DNA from: Streptomyces sp. B1I3
GTDB lineage: Bacteria > Actinomycetota > Actinomycetes > Streptomycetales > Streptomycetaceae
Reading direction: 5' to 3'
Length of the DNA: 64,000 bases
Assembly (NCBI RefSeq): GCF_030816615.1
Contig: NZ_JAUSYD010000001.1
Location: forward strand, 2,046,001-2,110,000
Positions within the stretch are counted from its first letter, which is position 1, and every line of letters begins with the position of its first letter. The notes under the pieces were generated by a model. That model worked only from the letters and a program-made list of their open reading frames with translations, made no database searches and was not told the DNA's origin. Positions 26,464 to 35,570 of the stretch are shown one piece after another. A program made the position numbers and the translations under genes.

Positions 26464-27459
26464 TCACTCCGGCCCGCCGCCCGTGGCGGCCGGGCCGGTC
26501 TCGTGCGCGACGGCGGCCACCTCGGCCATCACCTCCAGGACGCCCGGCAGTGCGGAGCCGTCCAGGTGCCGGTACTCACTGCCGATGGTGACCACGAGCC
26601 GCTCGGGCAGTCCGAGGTCCGGGTACCGGCCCTCGCCGATCACCCGGCGGGCGGCCTCGGTCGCGGGCACCCCGGAGGCGTGGAGGGCGTGCGCGCGGTC
26701 GCGTACGTAGGAGAGGTAGCCGATGTGCTCCCGTACTCCGGCGGGATCGAGCACCGGTCCGTGGCCGGGCACGATGACCTCGGCTCCGGTGGCGAGGACC
26801 CGCTCGCAGGCGGCGATCACGTTCTCCAGCGGGCCGGCCCAGTGGACCGGGTGGTCCCCGGGCTGCCGCGGGGTGGAGGAGAAGATCACGTCGCCGCTGA
26901 AGACCGCGCGCTGGGCCGGCAGGTGCACCATCAGGTCGCCCGTGGTGTGTGCGGGCGGCAGGGACGACACCTGGACCGTGTAGTCGCCCAGCGTCAGTTC
27001 GAGCTCTCCCGTGAAGTACGTCGTCGGCTGTACCGGCGTGGTGGCCGACCAGTCGAAGCCGCCGAAGTGACGGCCGAGGTACGCGCCGAGCGGGGTGCCC
27101 GGATCACTACCGGCCACCAGGGCGTGCTGTTGCTGCGGGGTGGGGTCGTAATGGATGTGTTCCCTGGCCTCGCGGGTCGCGATGATCTCCGCGTCCGGCA
27201 GCACACCGGCGCCCCAGAAGTGGTCCCCGTTGGCATGGGTCACGATCACGCGGTCGATGCCCACCCCCTCGGGCAGCCGCTTCCGGCTCTCCACGAGGAA
27301 CTGGCCGGCCAGCAGGGGGTCGTACGGGGTGTCGATCCACAGCGCGCCGCGCGACGACACGAGGAGGCCGCAGTTGGCCAGCCCCCAGCCGCGCTTCGGC
27401 GGCAGCCAGGCGTACAGACCCGTGCCGAGGTCAACGACGTCCCCACCCGTGATCGACAT
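26464..27459 (-). CDS. MBL-fold metallo-hydrolase with altered zinc motif
   Basis: A 331-residue metallo-beta-lactamase-fold protein. The first zinc motif reads THANGDHFWG (H75-A-N77-G-D79-H80), so the second His of the usual HxHxDH is Asn. Further landmarks are PPAHTTGDLMVHLP, FSGDVIFSST and VIVPGHGPVLDP. Members with HANGDH are found among atypical MBL hydrolases. It is followed on the same strand by the conservon after 81 bases, but the conservon probably has its own promoter. ATG at 27459 chosen; upstream codons are non-coding in character. Confidence 0.85.
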   Translation of the reverse strand: MSITGGDVVDLGTGLYAWLPPKRGWGLANCGLLVSSRGALWIDTPYDPLLAGQFLVESRKRLPEGVGIDRVIVTHANGDHFWGAGVLPDAEIIATREAREHIHYDPTPQQQHALVAGSDPGTPLGAYLGRHFGGFDWSATTPVQPTTYFTGELELTLGDYTVQVSSLPPAHTTGDLMVHLPAQRAVFSGDVIFSSTPRQPGDHPVHWAGPLENVIAACERVLATGAEVIVPGHGPVLDPAGVREHIGYLSYVRDRAHALHASGVPATEAARRVIGEGRYPDLGLPERLVVTIGSEYRHLDGSALPGVLEVMAEVAAVAHETGPAATGGGPE

Positions 27460-27947
27460 GGGGCGATTATGCCGACCGCGGTGCGCTCGCGCGTTCGATC
27501 TCGGCCGAACCGTCGATCGGGTGACGCGAAATCGCCCCTCCCGTCGGCCTTCCGGCGTACGGCCGTGACCGTACGGGGTTGTGTGCCGCCCGCACCGTGC
27601 AGGATCTATCACCCGATACCGCCCGTACCGGTCCCTGAGATCACGCCGCGCCGTTGCTACCCACTCGGGACCGACGGAACCGGATTGAGCCGACTACCCA
27701 CCGAGCATGGCCGAAAACTGCCATACCCCTCACTCTCGGCCCACATGCCCTCTGCTTGTTTTTGCTCATTTGACCCCAGTAGCATGCAGAATTGAGCACG
27801 CGGACGACTACTTCACCCAGGCCGGTCACCGGCCGGGCCGACACGGTCCCCGGCACGGCACGGCCCTGGGCACGGCACACCTCAGGCACAGCACACCCAG
27901 GCCCAGCACCTCCCCGGTGCGAGCAGCAGTGGAAGCGGAGCACGGAC
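27460..27947. other. divergent intergenic region
   Basis: 488 bases between the divergent MBL and SIS genes. It contains an AT-richer stretch around 27745-27795 with 10-base-phased repeats and, I infer, promoters for both genes. No convincing open frame. Confidence 0.6.
27753..27771 (+). promoter_or_regulatory. 10-base-phased direct repeats (DeoR-type operator candidate)
   Basis: TGCTTGTTT (27753-27761) and TGCTCATTT (27763-27771) repeat with a 10-base period, one helical turn, about 180 bases upstream of the SIS gene. DeoR/AgaR-type sugar regulators bind phased T-rich repeats like these. No such regulator gene is in the window. Confidence 0.35.
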
Positions 27948-28841
27948 ATGTCCCATGTCGAAACCGAGACAGCCGATCAGCCGGAGTGCTGGCGTCGCGC
28001 GGCGCAGGTCGCGGTCGACCGCGCGGCGGTCCTGCCCGCCACGGGTGAGCGCATCGCCGTGGTCGGCTGCGGCACGTCGTACTACATGGCCCAGGCGTAC
28101 GCCTCGCTCCGCGAGGACTCCGGGCAGGGCGAGTCCGACGCCTTCGCCGCTTCCGAGTTCCCCCTCGGCCGCCGGTACGACCGGGTCGTCGCCCTGACAC
28201 GCTCGGGGACGACGACCGAGGTACTCGACCTGCTGATCCGGCTGAGCGGAACCACGGCCACCCTCGCGGTGACGGCCGACCCGGACACGCCGGTGATGTC
28301 GGCCGCGGACGAGGTGGTCGTGCTCGACTTCGCCGACGAACGGTCGGTCGTGCAGACCCGCTTCGCCACGACCGCGCTCACCCTGTTCCGGGCCCACCTG
28401 GGGCTGCACAGCGACGAGGTCGTCCGGGACGCGGAGAGGGCACTGGCCGAGCCGCTGCCCGCAGGGCTGCCGGACTGCACGCAGTTCAGCTTCCTGGGCC
28501 GCGGCTGGACGGTCGGACTCGCCAACGAGGCTGCGCTCAAGATGAAGGAGGCGTCACTGTCCTGGACCGAGTCGTATCCGGCGATGGAGTACCGCCACGG
28601 CCCCATCAGCATCGCCACTGCCGGGACGGCCACCTGGATGTTCGGTTCCGCCCCACAGGGCCTGGCGGAGCAGGTGCTGGCGACCGGTGCCCGCTGGGTG
28701 GAGAGCGGCCTGGACCCGCTGGCGGATCTGGTCAGGGTGCAGCGGCTCGCGATCGCCCGGGCGGTGGCCCGCGGCCTCGATCCCGACCTGCCCCGCCACC
28801 TGACCCGGTCGGTGGTCCTCGACGAAGCGGCCGAAGCCTGA
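27948..28841 (+). CDS. SIS domain sugar-phosphate isomerase-like protein
   Basis: A 297-residue protein of two SIS domains, like the isomerase half of GlmS or AgaS. Seen: IAVVGCGTSYYMAQAYASL, ALTRSGTTTEVLDLL (phosphosugar-binding Ser/Thr loop), FLGRGWTVGLANEAALKMKE and ESYPAMEYRHGP, the last two typical of the GlmS isomerase second domain. It probably isomerises or deaminates an amino-sugar phosphate in the cytoplasm. GGAG lies upstream of the ATG at 27948. No kinase, transporter or regulator of sugar metabolism is adjacent. Confidence 0.88.
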   Translation: MSHVETETADQPECWRRAAQVAVDRAAVLPATGERIAVVGCGTSYYMAQAYASLREDSGQGESDAFAASEFPLGRRYDRVVALTRSGTTTEVLDLLIRLSGTTATLAVTADPDTPVMSAADEVVVLDFADERSVVQTRFATTALTLFRAHLGLHSDEVVRDAERALAEPLPAGLPDCTQFSFLGRGWTVGLANEAALKMKEASLSWTESYPAMEYRHGPISIATAGTATWMFGSAPQGLAEQVLATGARWVESGLDPLADLVRVQRLAIARAVARGLDPDLPRHLTRSVVLDEAAEA

Positions 28842-28842
28842 T

Positions 28843-28887
28843 CCGGCGCACGGCGAAGGTGCGCCGGGCGGTCCGTCCGCCCGGCGC
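28843..28887. terminator. overlapping GC hairpins, convergent terminator
   Basis: CCGGCGCAC/GTGCGCCGG (28843-28851, 28859-28867; 7-base loop) overlaps a second hairpin GCGCCGGGCGG/CCGCCCGGCGC (28861-28871, 28877-28887; 5-base loop). It lies between the convergent SIS and hypothetical genes. Confidence 0.6.
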
Positions 28888-28907
28888 CGCGTTGCGGAGA
28901 CCAGGTG

Positions 28908-29534
<627 letters not shown>

Positions 29535-29749
29535 GCGCTGCTCCACGGCGGGCAGTATGGACGACGAACCTGTACGTGACCAGTCACCCGGGGCCGGCGG
29601 GACCGCGGCCCGTCCACCTTCCCCGGCGTGCGGGCCCTGCGGCGAACGGCTGACGCGCGTGCCGGCGTACACACGCGAAGACGGGTGGTGCCGGTTCGTC
29701 AGAACCCGCACCACCCGTCGGACGTCGTCCGCTGTCACACGGTCATGTC

Positions 29750-30643
29750 TCAGTAGGCGCTGAACACGTTGTCGATCGAGCCGTACCGGTCGGCGGCGTA
29801 GTTGCACGCGGCCGTGATGTTGGCGACCGGGTCGTAGCTGTCCATCGACGTACCGGGCACGTGGTAGGCCTGGAAGGTCGGGTCGATGACCTGCAGAAGA
29901 CCCTTGGACGGGACACCGTTGATCGCGTTGATGTCCCAGTTGTTGATGGCCAGGGGGTTACCGGAGGACTCGCGCATGATGTTGCGGTGGATGCCCTCGT
30001 AGCTGCCGGGGATGCCGTGCTCGGCCATGACGGCGAGCGACTCCTTGATCCAGCCGTCGAGGTCGTCGGTGTACGCCACCGGCTCGGCGGCGACGGCCTC
30101 GGTGGCGGCGGGCGCACCCTGGGCGGCGAGCTCCGTGGTCCGCTCGGAGCGGTCGGCACGGTCGGCGCTCTGCTCGGCGCGGTCCGAGGAAGCGGAGGTC
30201 TCGGAATCGGCCGCAGCGGCGCTTCCGGCCTTCTTCTCGGCCTTGCCGGCGGAGGCCGCCGCATTGTTGTCGGCCTTGGCCCCGATGGTCAGCTTCAGGC
30301 CGGGGTGAATCAGGTCCGGGTTACCGCCGACAGCCTTTCGGTTGCCGTTGTAGAGCTCCTGCCAGCCACCGCTGACGGAATGATCGCGTGCGATCTTGGC
30401 AAGGGAATCACCCAAGATCACGGAATAGGTGACGGGCGCGGACTTCTGCGCGGCAATTTCCTTGCCGGACACGGCAGTCGACGTGGTCGCCTTTTCGACC
30501 GCCACCGGATGTGCCGGTGCGGCGAACGCTCCGGTCGCGCCGATCACGGGGAGGGCGAGGGCGGCTCCGCCCGTGCTCACGGCGATGATGCCGCGGGTGA
30601 GCGAACTGGTCCTGGAACGACGGTGCTTGGCCTGTGCGGGCAT
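29750..30643 (-). CDS. secreted LysM and transglycosylase-domain protein
   Basis: A 297-residue secreted protein. Residues 1-42 are a signal peptide ending in GATGAFAAPA; about 70-122 a LysM domain (TYSVILGDSLAKIARDH ... NPDLIHPGLKLTI) that binds peptidoglycan; an Ala/Asp/Ser-rich linker; about 195-297 a transglycosylase-like domain with IMRESSGNPLAINNWD (catalytic-type Glu) and GLLQVIDPTFQAY. It probably cleaves or remodels peptidoglycan outside the cell during growth or germination. A GGAGAGGAATT ribosome site and a ydaO-type riboswitch stand upstream, so c-di-AMP likely controls it, as for Streptomyces resuscitation-promoting-factor genes. Confidence 0.92.
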   Translation of the reverse strand: MPAQAKHRRSRTSSLTRGIIAVSTGGAALALPVIGATGAFAAPAHPVAVEKATTSTAVSGKEIAAQKSAPVTYSVILGDSLAKIARDHSVSGGWQELYNGNRKAVGGNPDLIHPGLKLTIGAKADNNAAASAGKAEKKAGSAAAADSETSASSDRAEQSADRADRSERTTELAAQGAPAATEAVAAEPVAYTDDLDGWIKESLAVMAEHGIPGSYEGIHRNIMRESSGNPLAINNWDINAINGVPSKGLLQVIDPTFQAYHVPGTSMDSYDPVANITAACNYAADRYGSIDNVFSAY

Positions 30644-30658
30644 GCTGAATTCCTCTCC

Positions 30659-30825
30659 GTCGCCTGCGAAGTGAGCTGTCGGGTTCGGGCTGGAGATGCC
30701 CGGTCGCATGCGAATGCGACTTCACCCCGAGCCGTTCCGGATAGCCGGATCGGCGCTTACCTGGGTCCCCCGCTCCTGCCGTACGAGATGTGGTCGGGTT
30801 CCCGGACGGCGGCAGGATTCGGCGT
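30659..30825 (-). promoter_or_regulatory. ydaO-type c-di-AMP riboswitch
   Basis: The minus-strand leader of the LysM gene contains, in order, the conserved ydaO/yuaA blocks: CGCCGAATCCTGCCG near 30825, GGAACCCGACCACAT near 30798, GGCTCGGGGTGAA near 30740, and CCCGAACCCGACAGCTCAC then GCAGGCG just before the ribosome site. Actinobacterial ydaO elements of this form bind c-di-AMP and switch off cell-wall hydrolase genes. Boundaries are approximate. Confidence 0.88.
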
Positions 30826-31190
30826 TCCATCCGGAGTGAGGGTGACCGTAGGCGAGAAATGCCGAAAGGAACAAGCCCTGAATTCGTGATCACAATTCAT
30901 CGGCAAGATCAATTCATTGAAATTCGTGTAACCGGCCCCACACGCCCGTCTCAACTTTCCCGGCGCGCAAGGGAACCGGAAGGTGCGGCGCAGCGTCCCG
31001 GGCAAGCAAGGTGACCCTGGTCACGGCGTCCGATAAGGGCGATTTGCACTGCACGGGAGGGCGGTGGTCGCCCGGGAGGCTTTAGCGGATATTAAGGTAT
31101 TAATTCCAGAAAAAAGCTCAAAACGGGCATACGACTCACCCATGACGCTCTCGGGCATATCAGGGGCCACGGTGTGGGATCCGTCCACTC
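30826..31190. other. intergenic region with AT-rich stretches
   Basis: 365 bases between the riboswitch and the small divergent gene. Two AT-rich stretches, 30885-30930 and 31085-31125, stand out from the high-GC surroundings and probably hold the promoters for the riboswitch transcript and for the small gene. No gene seen. Confidence 0.5.
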
Positions 31191-31427
31191 ATGACCGAAA
31201 GCGTGAACCCTGACCTCTCGCAGCCGCGGATCACCGTCCTGCCCGTGCAGCCGGGACGTCCGCCCTTCCGCATCGTGGAGATCGACGGAGAAGTGGTCGG
31301 CGGGGCGACCTCGATGACGGATGTGCTGCTCGCCGCTGCCGCAGCCGGCATCACGGTCCATGACCTCGACGACCCGGCCGTCGTGCGGTGGGTGGGGGGT
31401 GGCAAGCTCACCTGGAGGCGTCACTGA
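31191..31427 (+). CDS. small conserved hypothetical protein
   Basis: A 78-residue protein. ITVLPVQPGRPPFRIVEIDG, VVGGATSMTDVLLAAAAAGI and DLDDPAVVRWVGGGKLTW read as a real, compact alpha/beta fold, and the codon use is typical of the neighbours. I recall similar small proteins in other Streptomyces but no function. No signal peptide. It faces away from the riboswitch gene. Confidence 0.65.
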   Translation: MTESVNPDLSQPRITVLPVQPGRPPFRIVEIDGEVVGGATSMTDVLLAAAAAGITVHDLDDPAVVRWVGGGKLTWRRH

Positions 31428-31544
31428 GCCCGGGGGTCCAGCCCTGCGGGCCACCGGTCCGCCCCCGCCGGCCTGCGGCGCGCCCCGTCACAGGAGTCTC
31501 AGGGCCTTCCCCGGCGCAGGGGTCTCAGAGCCCCGGCCCGCCCC

Positions 31545-32246
31545 TCACCGGGCCACCGGCTCGCCGGTCCAGGGGTCGAGGCCCGCTCGGCGGCGGGCCC
31601 GTTGCACGGCCCGGCTGACGAATGCGTGGGGGCGCGGCCACGGCACGCCGTCCACGGTGACAGGCGGCATGTCGAACCCGCCGGTCAGCAGCCTGCGCAG
31701 GAACTCGGCCATCCCGAACCGGTACAGCGCGAACGTGGGCACGGTGTGACGTCCGCAGACCACCACGGGCCAGCGGTCGGGGTCCTCGTCCATCGTCAGC
31801 CAGCACAGGATCGCGGCCTCGGCGGTCGCCCCCCAGGCGAGCAGGGCACCGGGATCGAGCACCAGGTCGGGGCCGGCGGGATCGGCCCACACCTCGTCGG
31901 CCTCCGCCTTCCAGACCTCCCGTACGGTGCCGGTTCCCTCGGCCATGGCGTCGGGCGTCCGTTCACCCTCCGGGGCGTCCATGGGCAACGGCCGGTGGAC
32001 GACGATCGCACCGTCCACGGAGCCCTCCCCGTAGGCGCGCATGAAGGCTTTGTAGTCCGCCGGGAAGCGGGCACCCCAGCGGGCTTCGGCGACCGCCCAG
32101 TCGACTTGTTCGTCGATTCCGTACGTCGTCGGCAGCAGGGGCTCCAGCGCCTCGATGGGCGCGGGTAAGGCCGGCCGCCTCCGCTCCCCGCCGTGCCGTC
32201 CCCGCCGGACCGCCGGAGTCCAACCGCTCACGCCCCGTCCCAGCAC
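31545..32246 (-). CDS. SMI1/KNR4 family protein
   Basis: A protein of about 233 residues with the SMI1/KNR4 (SUKH) fold: WAVAEARWGARFPADYKAFMRAYGEG is the family N-terminal motif, followed by LVLDPGALLAWGATAEAAILCWLT and DPDRWPVVVC. SUKH proteins serve as immunity proteins in polymorphic toxin systems or as regulators; no toxin gene is adjacent. The start is uncertain: GTG 32246 is the longest, and homologues more likely begin near LPAPIEALEPL. A perfect 14-base hairpin lies just upstream. Confidence 0.82.
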   Translation of the reverse strand: MLGRGVSGWTPAVRRGRHGGERRRPALPAPIEALEPLLPTTYGIDEQVDWAVAEARWGARFPADYKAFMRAYGEGSVDGAIVVHRPLPMDAPEGERTPDAMAEGTGTVREVWKAEADEVWADPAGPDLVLDPGALLAWGATAEAAILCWLTMDEDPDRWPVVVCGRHTVPTFALYRFGMAEFLRRLLTGGFDMPPVTVDGVPWPRPHAFVSRAVQRARRRAGLDPWTGEPVAR

Positions 32247-32262
32247 CTCGCGACTCCTGCCT

Positions 32263-32295
32263 GTTCTGTGGGAGGACCCGCTCCTCCCACAGAAC
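32263..32295. terminator. perfect 14-base inverted repeat
   Basis: GTTCTGTGGGAGGA (32263-32276) and TCCTCCCACAGAAC (32282-32295) with a 5-base loop. It sits 17 bases upstream of the SMI1 start and about 255 bases downstream of the flavodoxin-like gene on the same strand. It may be a terminator or an operator. The remaining bases to 32549 show no gene. Confidence 0.55.
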
Positions 32296-32549
32296 CCAGC
32301 GCCGCGCGGGGCCCATGCATCACACCGTCGGGATCCGGTGACGGGAGCGGGTGCGCCGCCCCCGCGGCTCCCCGGCGCTCCGCCCCGGCCCGTGGGATGC
32401 GGGCAGCGGGCAGCGGGGCGTACGGCTCCGGTGGGCGGCCGGACGCGGCAAGAGCCCGCCGGACAGGGCCGTCGGGACCACCGACGCGGTCTTCGGGGCC
32501 GTGCGCCCGCCGCGCGTCCCCCGGCGGGCGTCCCCCGTAGCCCGCGCCG

Positions 32550-33002
32550 TCAGTCCATGAGCCCGGCGGCGACCGTCGCCCCCAGCTCCCAGCAGGCCTC
32601 GATGTCGGCCTTGCCCGGCTCGCCGGTCACGGTCACGGCGTCGGCCGTGCGGCGCCATCCCAGGCCCGTAGTGATCGACTCGACGCCCCGTACGGCTCCG
32701 GTGACGTCGTTGCCCCCGTGCACGTAGTAGCCGAAGGGGCGGCCGCGCGTCGTGTCCAGGCACGGGTAGTAGACCTGGTCGAAGAAGTGCTTGAGAGCAC
32801 CGGACATGTAGCCGAGGTTCGCCGGGGTGCCGAGCACGAGACCGTCGGCGTCGAGCACGTCGGACGCCGTCGCGGAGAGCGCGGCACGACGTACGACGCG
32901 CACGCCTTCGATCCCGTCCGCCGTCGCGCCCGCGACCACGGCCTCGAAGAGTGCCTGGCAGTTCGGCGAGGGCGTGTGATGCACGATCAGCAAGGTGGCC
33001 AC
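32550..33002 (-). CDS. flavodoxin-fold NAD(P)H/FMN reductase-like protein
   Basis: A 150-residue flavodoxin-like protein. LLIVHHTPSPNCQALFEAVVAGA provides the FMN phosphate loop (T-P-S-P-N), DGLVLGTPANLGYMSGALKHFFDQ the second FMN-contact loop as in NADPH-dependent FMN reductases and WrbA-like proteins, and GYYVHGGND the third. It would bind FMN and reduce quinones or similar acceptors. GTG start at 33002. It lies 99 bases downstream of the isochorismatase-like gene on the same strand and may share its transcript. Confidence 0.85.
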   Translation of the reverse strand: MATLLIVHHTPSPNCQALFEAVVAGATADGIEGVRVVRRAALSATASDVLDADGLVLGTPANLGYMSGALKHFFDQVYYPCLDTTRGRPFGYYVHGGNDVTGAVRGVESITTGLGWRRTADAVTVTGEPGKADIEACWELGATVAAGLMD

Positions 33003-33101
33003 ATCACCGAACCCTGCCGTCCCGGCCCCACGACCGCAAGCGAGCACGTCCACCCGTCACGAAGAAGGGGGACGTGCTCGTGCCCCTCGTGGCGCCGTGG
33101 T

Positions 33102-33692
33102 TCAGGAGAGGGACTTCTCCGAAGGGACGACGACCCCGTAGAGGTCGGCGACCGTCGCCAGGGCGCTGTGGTGGATCTGGCCGGCCGGCAGGTCGCCACC
33201 CACCGAAGGCAGCGGCCGCGTCGCGCAGGCGTCGGCGACCACCGTGGGCCGGTTGCCGCGCAGGAAGGCGCCCTCGGCGGTGAACATGACGCACATGTGT
33301 GTCATGAATCCCGCCAGGATGACGTCCTTGTGACCCGCCGCATCGACGTGCTCGCCCAGGTCGGTGTCGACGAAGGCGTTCGGGGCCTTCTTGACGACGA
33401 CGGGCTCTCCTTGGACCGGCGCGACACTCGGGTGGATCCGGCCGATGTCCGCACGGATGTCGTACGGGGTCCCCTCCCCACCGTCGTTGACGACGTGGAC
33501 AACCGTCGCGCCTGCCTCACGAGCCCTTTGCAGCAGCGCGGAAGCGGCGTCGAGTGCGGCTTGCCAGCCTTCCAGTTCCATGACGCCACCGACATAGGTG
33601 TTCTGGTAGTCGATGAGGACGAGGGTCGCGTCGGCCAGCGAGGCGGGTGTCTCGTCCAAGCCGTTGAGCTCGCGCAGAGTTGTCGTAACCAT
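33102..33692 (-). CDS. isochorismatase-family cysteine hydrolase
   Basis: A 196-residue cysteine hydrolase. The catalytic triad is visible: Asp in LVLIDYQNTY, Lys in VVKKAPNAF and Cys in GFMTHMCVMFTAEG. The family includes nicotinamidases, N-carbamoyl hydrolases and isochorismatases. GAGGTGG precedes the ATG at 33692. The divergent GlxA/FtrA-type regulator across a palindromic intergenic region commonly pairs with such hydrolases, so regulation by it is likely (inference). Substrate unknown. Confidence 0.9.
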   Translation of the reverse strand: MVTTTLRELNGLDETPASLADATLVLIDYQNTYVGGVMELEGWQAALDAASALLQRAREAGATVVHVVNDGGEGTPYDIRADIGRIHPSVAPVQGEPVVVKKAPNAFVDTDLGEHVDAAGHKDVILAGFMTHMCVMFTAEGAFLRGNRPTVVADACATRPLPSVGGDLPAGQIHHSALATVADLYGVVVPSEKSLS

Positions 33693-33870
33693 TGCAGTAC
33701 CACCTCAGGTTCGGTGCCGGTGCTTGTGCCGGTTCTCGGGCCGGTGCTGTGCCGGTTCACGCAGGCCCGGTTGCCCGCGCCGTTGCCGGGTTCTGTGCCG
33801 GATCTCGTACCGGGCTCGTGCGGCTCACCCACTCGGTGAGCCGCCTCCGCGACGCTACGGCCCGCCCCGG

Positions 33871-33909
33871 CATGTCTGCAATGTCATCTAGCATGCAGAT
33901 CCAGACATG
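33871..33909. promoter_or_regulatory. nested palindrome between hydrolase and GlxA regulator
   Basis: CATGTCTG (33871-33878) pairs with CAGACATG (33902-33909); inside, TCTGCA (33875-33880) faces TGCAGA (33894-33899). It is the only strong dyad of the divergent region and the likely operator of the GlxA-type regulator. Confidence 0.55.
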
Positions 33910-33942
33910 GGCATCAGTGTTGCCGACCGGGCGGAGGCCCCC

Positions 33943-34944
33943 GTGAGCGCTGTCGAACGACTCGTCGTGATCGTCCTCTTCGACGGTGTCGACCTGCTTG
34001 ACGTCACCGGGCCACCGGAAGTGTTCTCCCTCGCCCGGCGCGAGACGGAGGCCGCGGCGGGCTACCAGGTCGTCCTCGCCGCCGGGACCCTGGACGCCGT
34101 CACCACCTCCGCCGGGGTGCGCGTCCTCCCCGACATCACCTTCCACGAGGCGTCCGCACGGAGGATCGACACCCTTCTGGTGCCCGGCTCGGTCGAAGTC
34201 GACGGCCGGCGCCGCGTGCACGCCCTCACGGACCCGGCGGTCGTCGGCTGGGTGAGGACCCTCGCCGGCAGGGCACGCAGGGTCGCGTCCGTCTGCGTCG
34301 GAGCGCATCTCCTCGCGGCGGCCGGTCTGCTCGACGGCAGACGCGCCACCACCCACTGGTCGACCGCAGATCAACTGGCGGCCGAACACCCGCTGGTGGA
34401 GGTCGACGCCGACCCGATCTTCATCCGGGACGGCGACGTGTGGACCGGTGCGGGCATCAGCGCCTGCCTCGACCTGTCGCTCGCCCTCGTCGCCGACGAC
34501 CTGGGCGAGCCCGTCGCGCTGCGCGTGGCCCGGCAGCTGGTGATGTACCTCAAACGGCCCAGTGGGCAGAGCCAGTTCAGCGTGCCCCTCGAACCCGTCT
34601 CCACGACGCGGCGCGTCGAGGACCTGCGCCACCACATCATGCGCAACATCGGCGGCCGGCTCACCGTGGCCGACCTCGCCGCGTACGCCCATGTCAGCGA
34701 ACGTCAGGTCACCCGGATCTTCAAGGCCGAACTCGGCACGACTCCGAGTGCGTACGTCGAAGCCGCCCGTGTCGAAGTGGCGCGCAACCAGCTCGAGTCC
34801 ACCGACGCCACACTCGAACGCATCGTCTCGGACTGCGGTTTCGGCACGACGGACACCCTCGTACGGGCGTTTCGCCGACGGCTCGGCACGACACCGACGG
34901 ACTACCGGCGGCGCTTCCGGGCCACCGCCGGCCGAGGAACCTGA
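33943..34944 (+). CDS. GlxA family transcriptional regulator (DJ-1/PfpI plus AraC HTH)
   Basis: A 333-residue regulator. Residues 1-190 are a DJ-1/PfpI-like domain (VVIVLFDGVDLLDVTGPPEVF; ASVCVGAHLLAAAGLLDGRRATTHW with Cys at the nucleophile elbow); about 215-325 an AraC-type double HTH (LTVADLAAYAHVSERQVTRIF, then SDCGFGTTDTLVRAFRR). I choose GTG 33943 because GGAGG lies 6 bases upstream; ATG 33907 lacks a ribosome site and lies within the palindrome. It is divergent from the isochorismatase-like hydrolase and probably controls it. Confidence 0.9.
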   Translation: MSAVERLVVIVLFDGVDLLDVTGPPEVFSLARRETEAAAGYQVVLAAGTLDAVTTSAGVRVLPDITFHEASARRIDTLLVPGSVEVDGRRRVHALTDPAVVGWVRTLAGRARRVASVCVGAHLLAAAGLLDGRRATTHWSTADQLAAEHPLVEVDADPIFIRDGDVWTGAGISACLDLSLALVADDLGEPVALRVARQLVMYLKRPSGQSQFSVPLEPVSTTRRVEDLRHHIMRNIGGRLTVADLAAYAHVSERQVTRIFKAELGTTPSAYVEAARVEVARNQLESTDATLERIVSDCGFGTTDTLVRAFRRRLGTTPTDYRRRFRATAGRGT

Positions 34945-35057
34945 CCCCGCCCCCGGGCCCGGGGCGCGGGGCGCGGCCCGTGGGCGAGGCCGTTCGCCGC
35001 CGACCGGGGTGCGAGACTGTTCGGCCGTGGACGGCGACACAGGGGGCGGACGACATC

Positions 35058-35570
35058 GTGCGAGTGCGACGGGGATCCATACGGCTGGCGGCATGGGTCA
35101 TGGCGGCGACGGTGCCGCTGACGGCCTGCTCCCACCTCCTCCGGGACCTCGGCCCGCTTCCGGCCCGTTCCTCCGCCCCACCGGCCCCCGCGGACACGGT
35201 GGTGGCGGAACTGACCTCGGCCATGGCGGCGGAGGGCGTCCAACTCCGGCGGACTCCGCCGGAGTTGCTCCCCCTCGAGTGCCAGGAGAGCCTCGCCGGT
35301 GAGTACCCGTCACCGGCCACGGTCGACGCGGCCCTGAAGTCCGGTTTCGCACGCGCCCGCTCGGAGCACGGCTGGGATTCCGGCCCGGACCTCGGCAGCG
35401 GATGGCTCAGCCTGCGCAAGGCCGACTGGATCGCGGCGGCCACCCTCCCCGGCGCCGGGGCGGCGGGCACGCCGACGGCGCCGGTCGTGATCACCCTGCA
35501 GTGCGACTCCGCCCGAGTGAAGCCCGCACAGCCCGCGGCTTCCCCCGTGCCCACTCCCTCCACGCCCTGA
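35058..35570 (+). CDS. putative lipoprotein
   Basis: A 170-residue protein with GTG start after GGGGGCGG. The N terminus (RVRRGSIRLAAWVMAATVPLTACS) is a lipoprotein signal with lipobox LTAC, so the mature protein is lipid-anchored at Cys on the outer face of the membrane. The mature part has ELTSAMAAEGVQLRRTPPELLPLECQ, a C-terminal domain APVVITLQCDSARV, and a Pro-rich tail. Two Cys (LECQ and LQCD) could form a disulphide. I do not recognise a family. Reading frames overlapping it upstream are the regulator's shadow. Confidence 0.75.
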   Translation: MRVRRGSIRLAAWVMAATVPLTACSHLLRDLGPLPARSSAPPAPADTVVAELTSAMAAEGVQLRRTPPELLPLECQESLAGEYPSPATVDAALKSGFARARSEHGWDSGPDLGSGWLSLRKADWIAAATLPGAGAAGTPTAPVVITLQCDSARVKPAQPAASPVPTPSTP

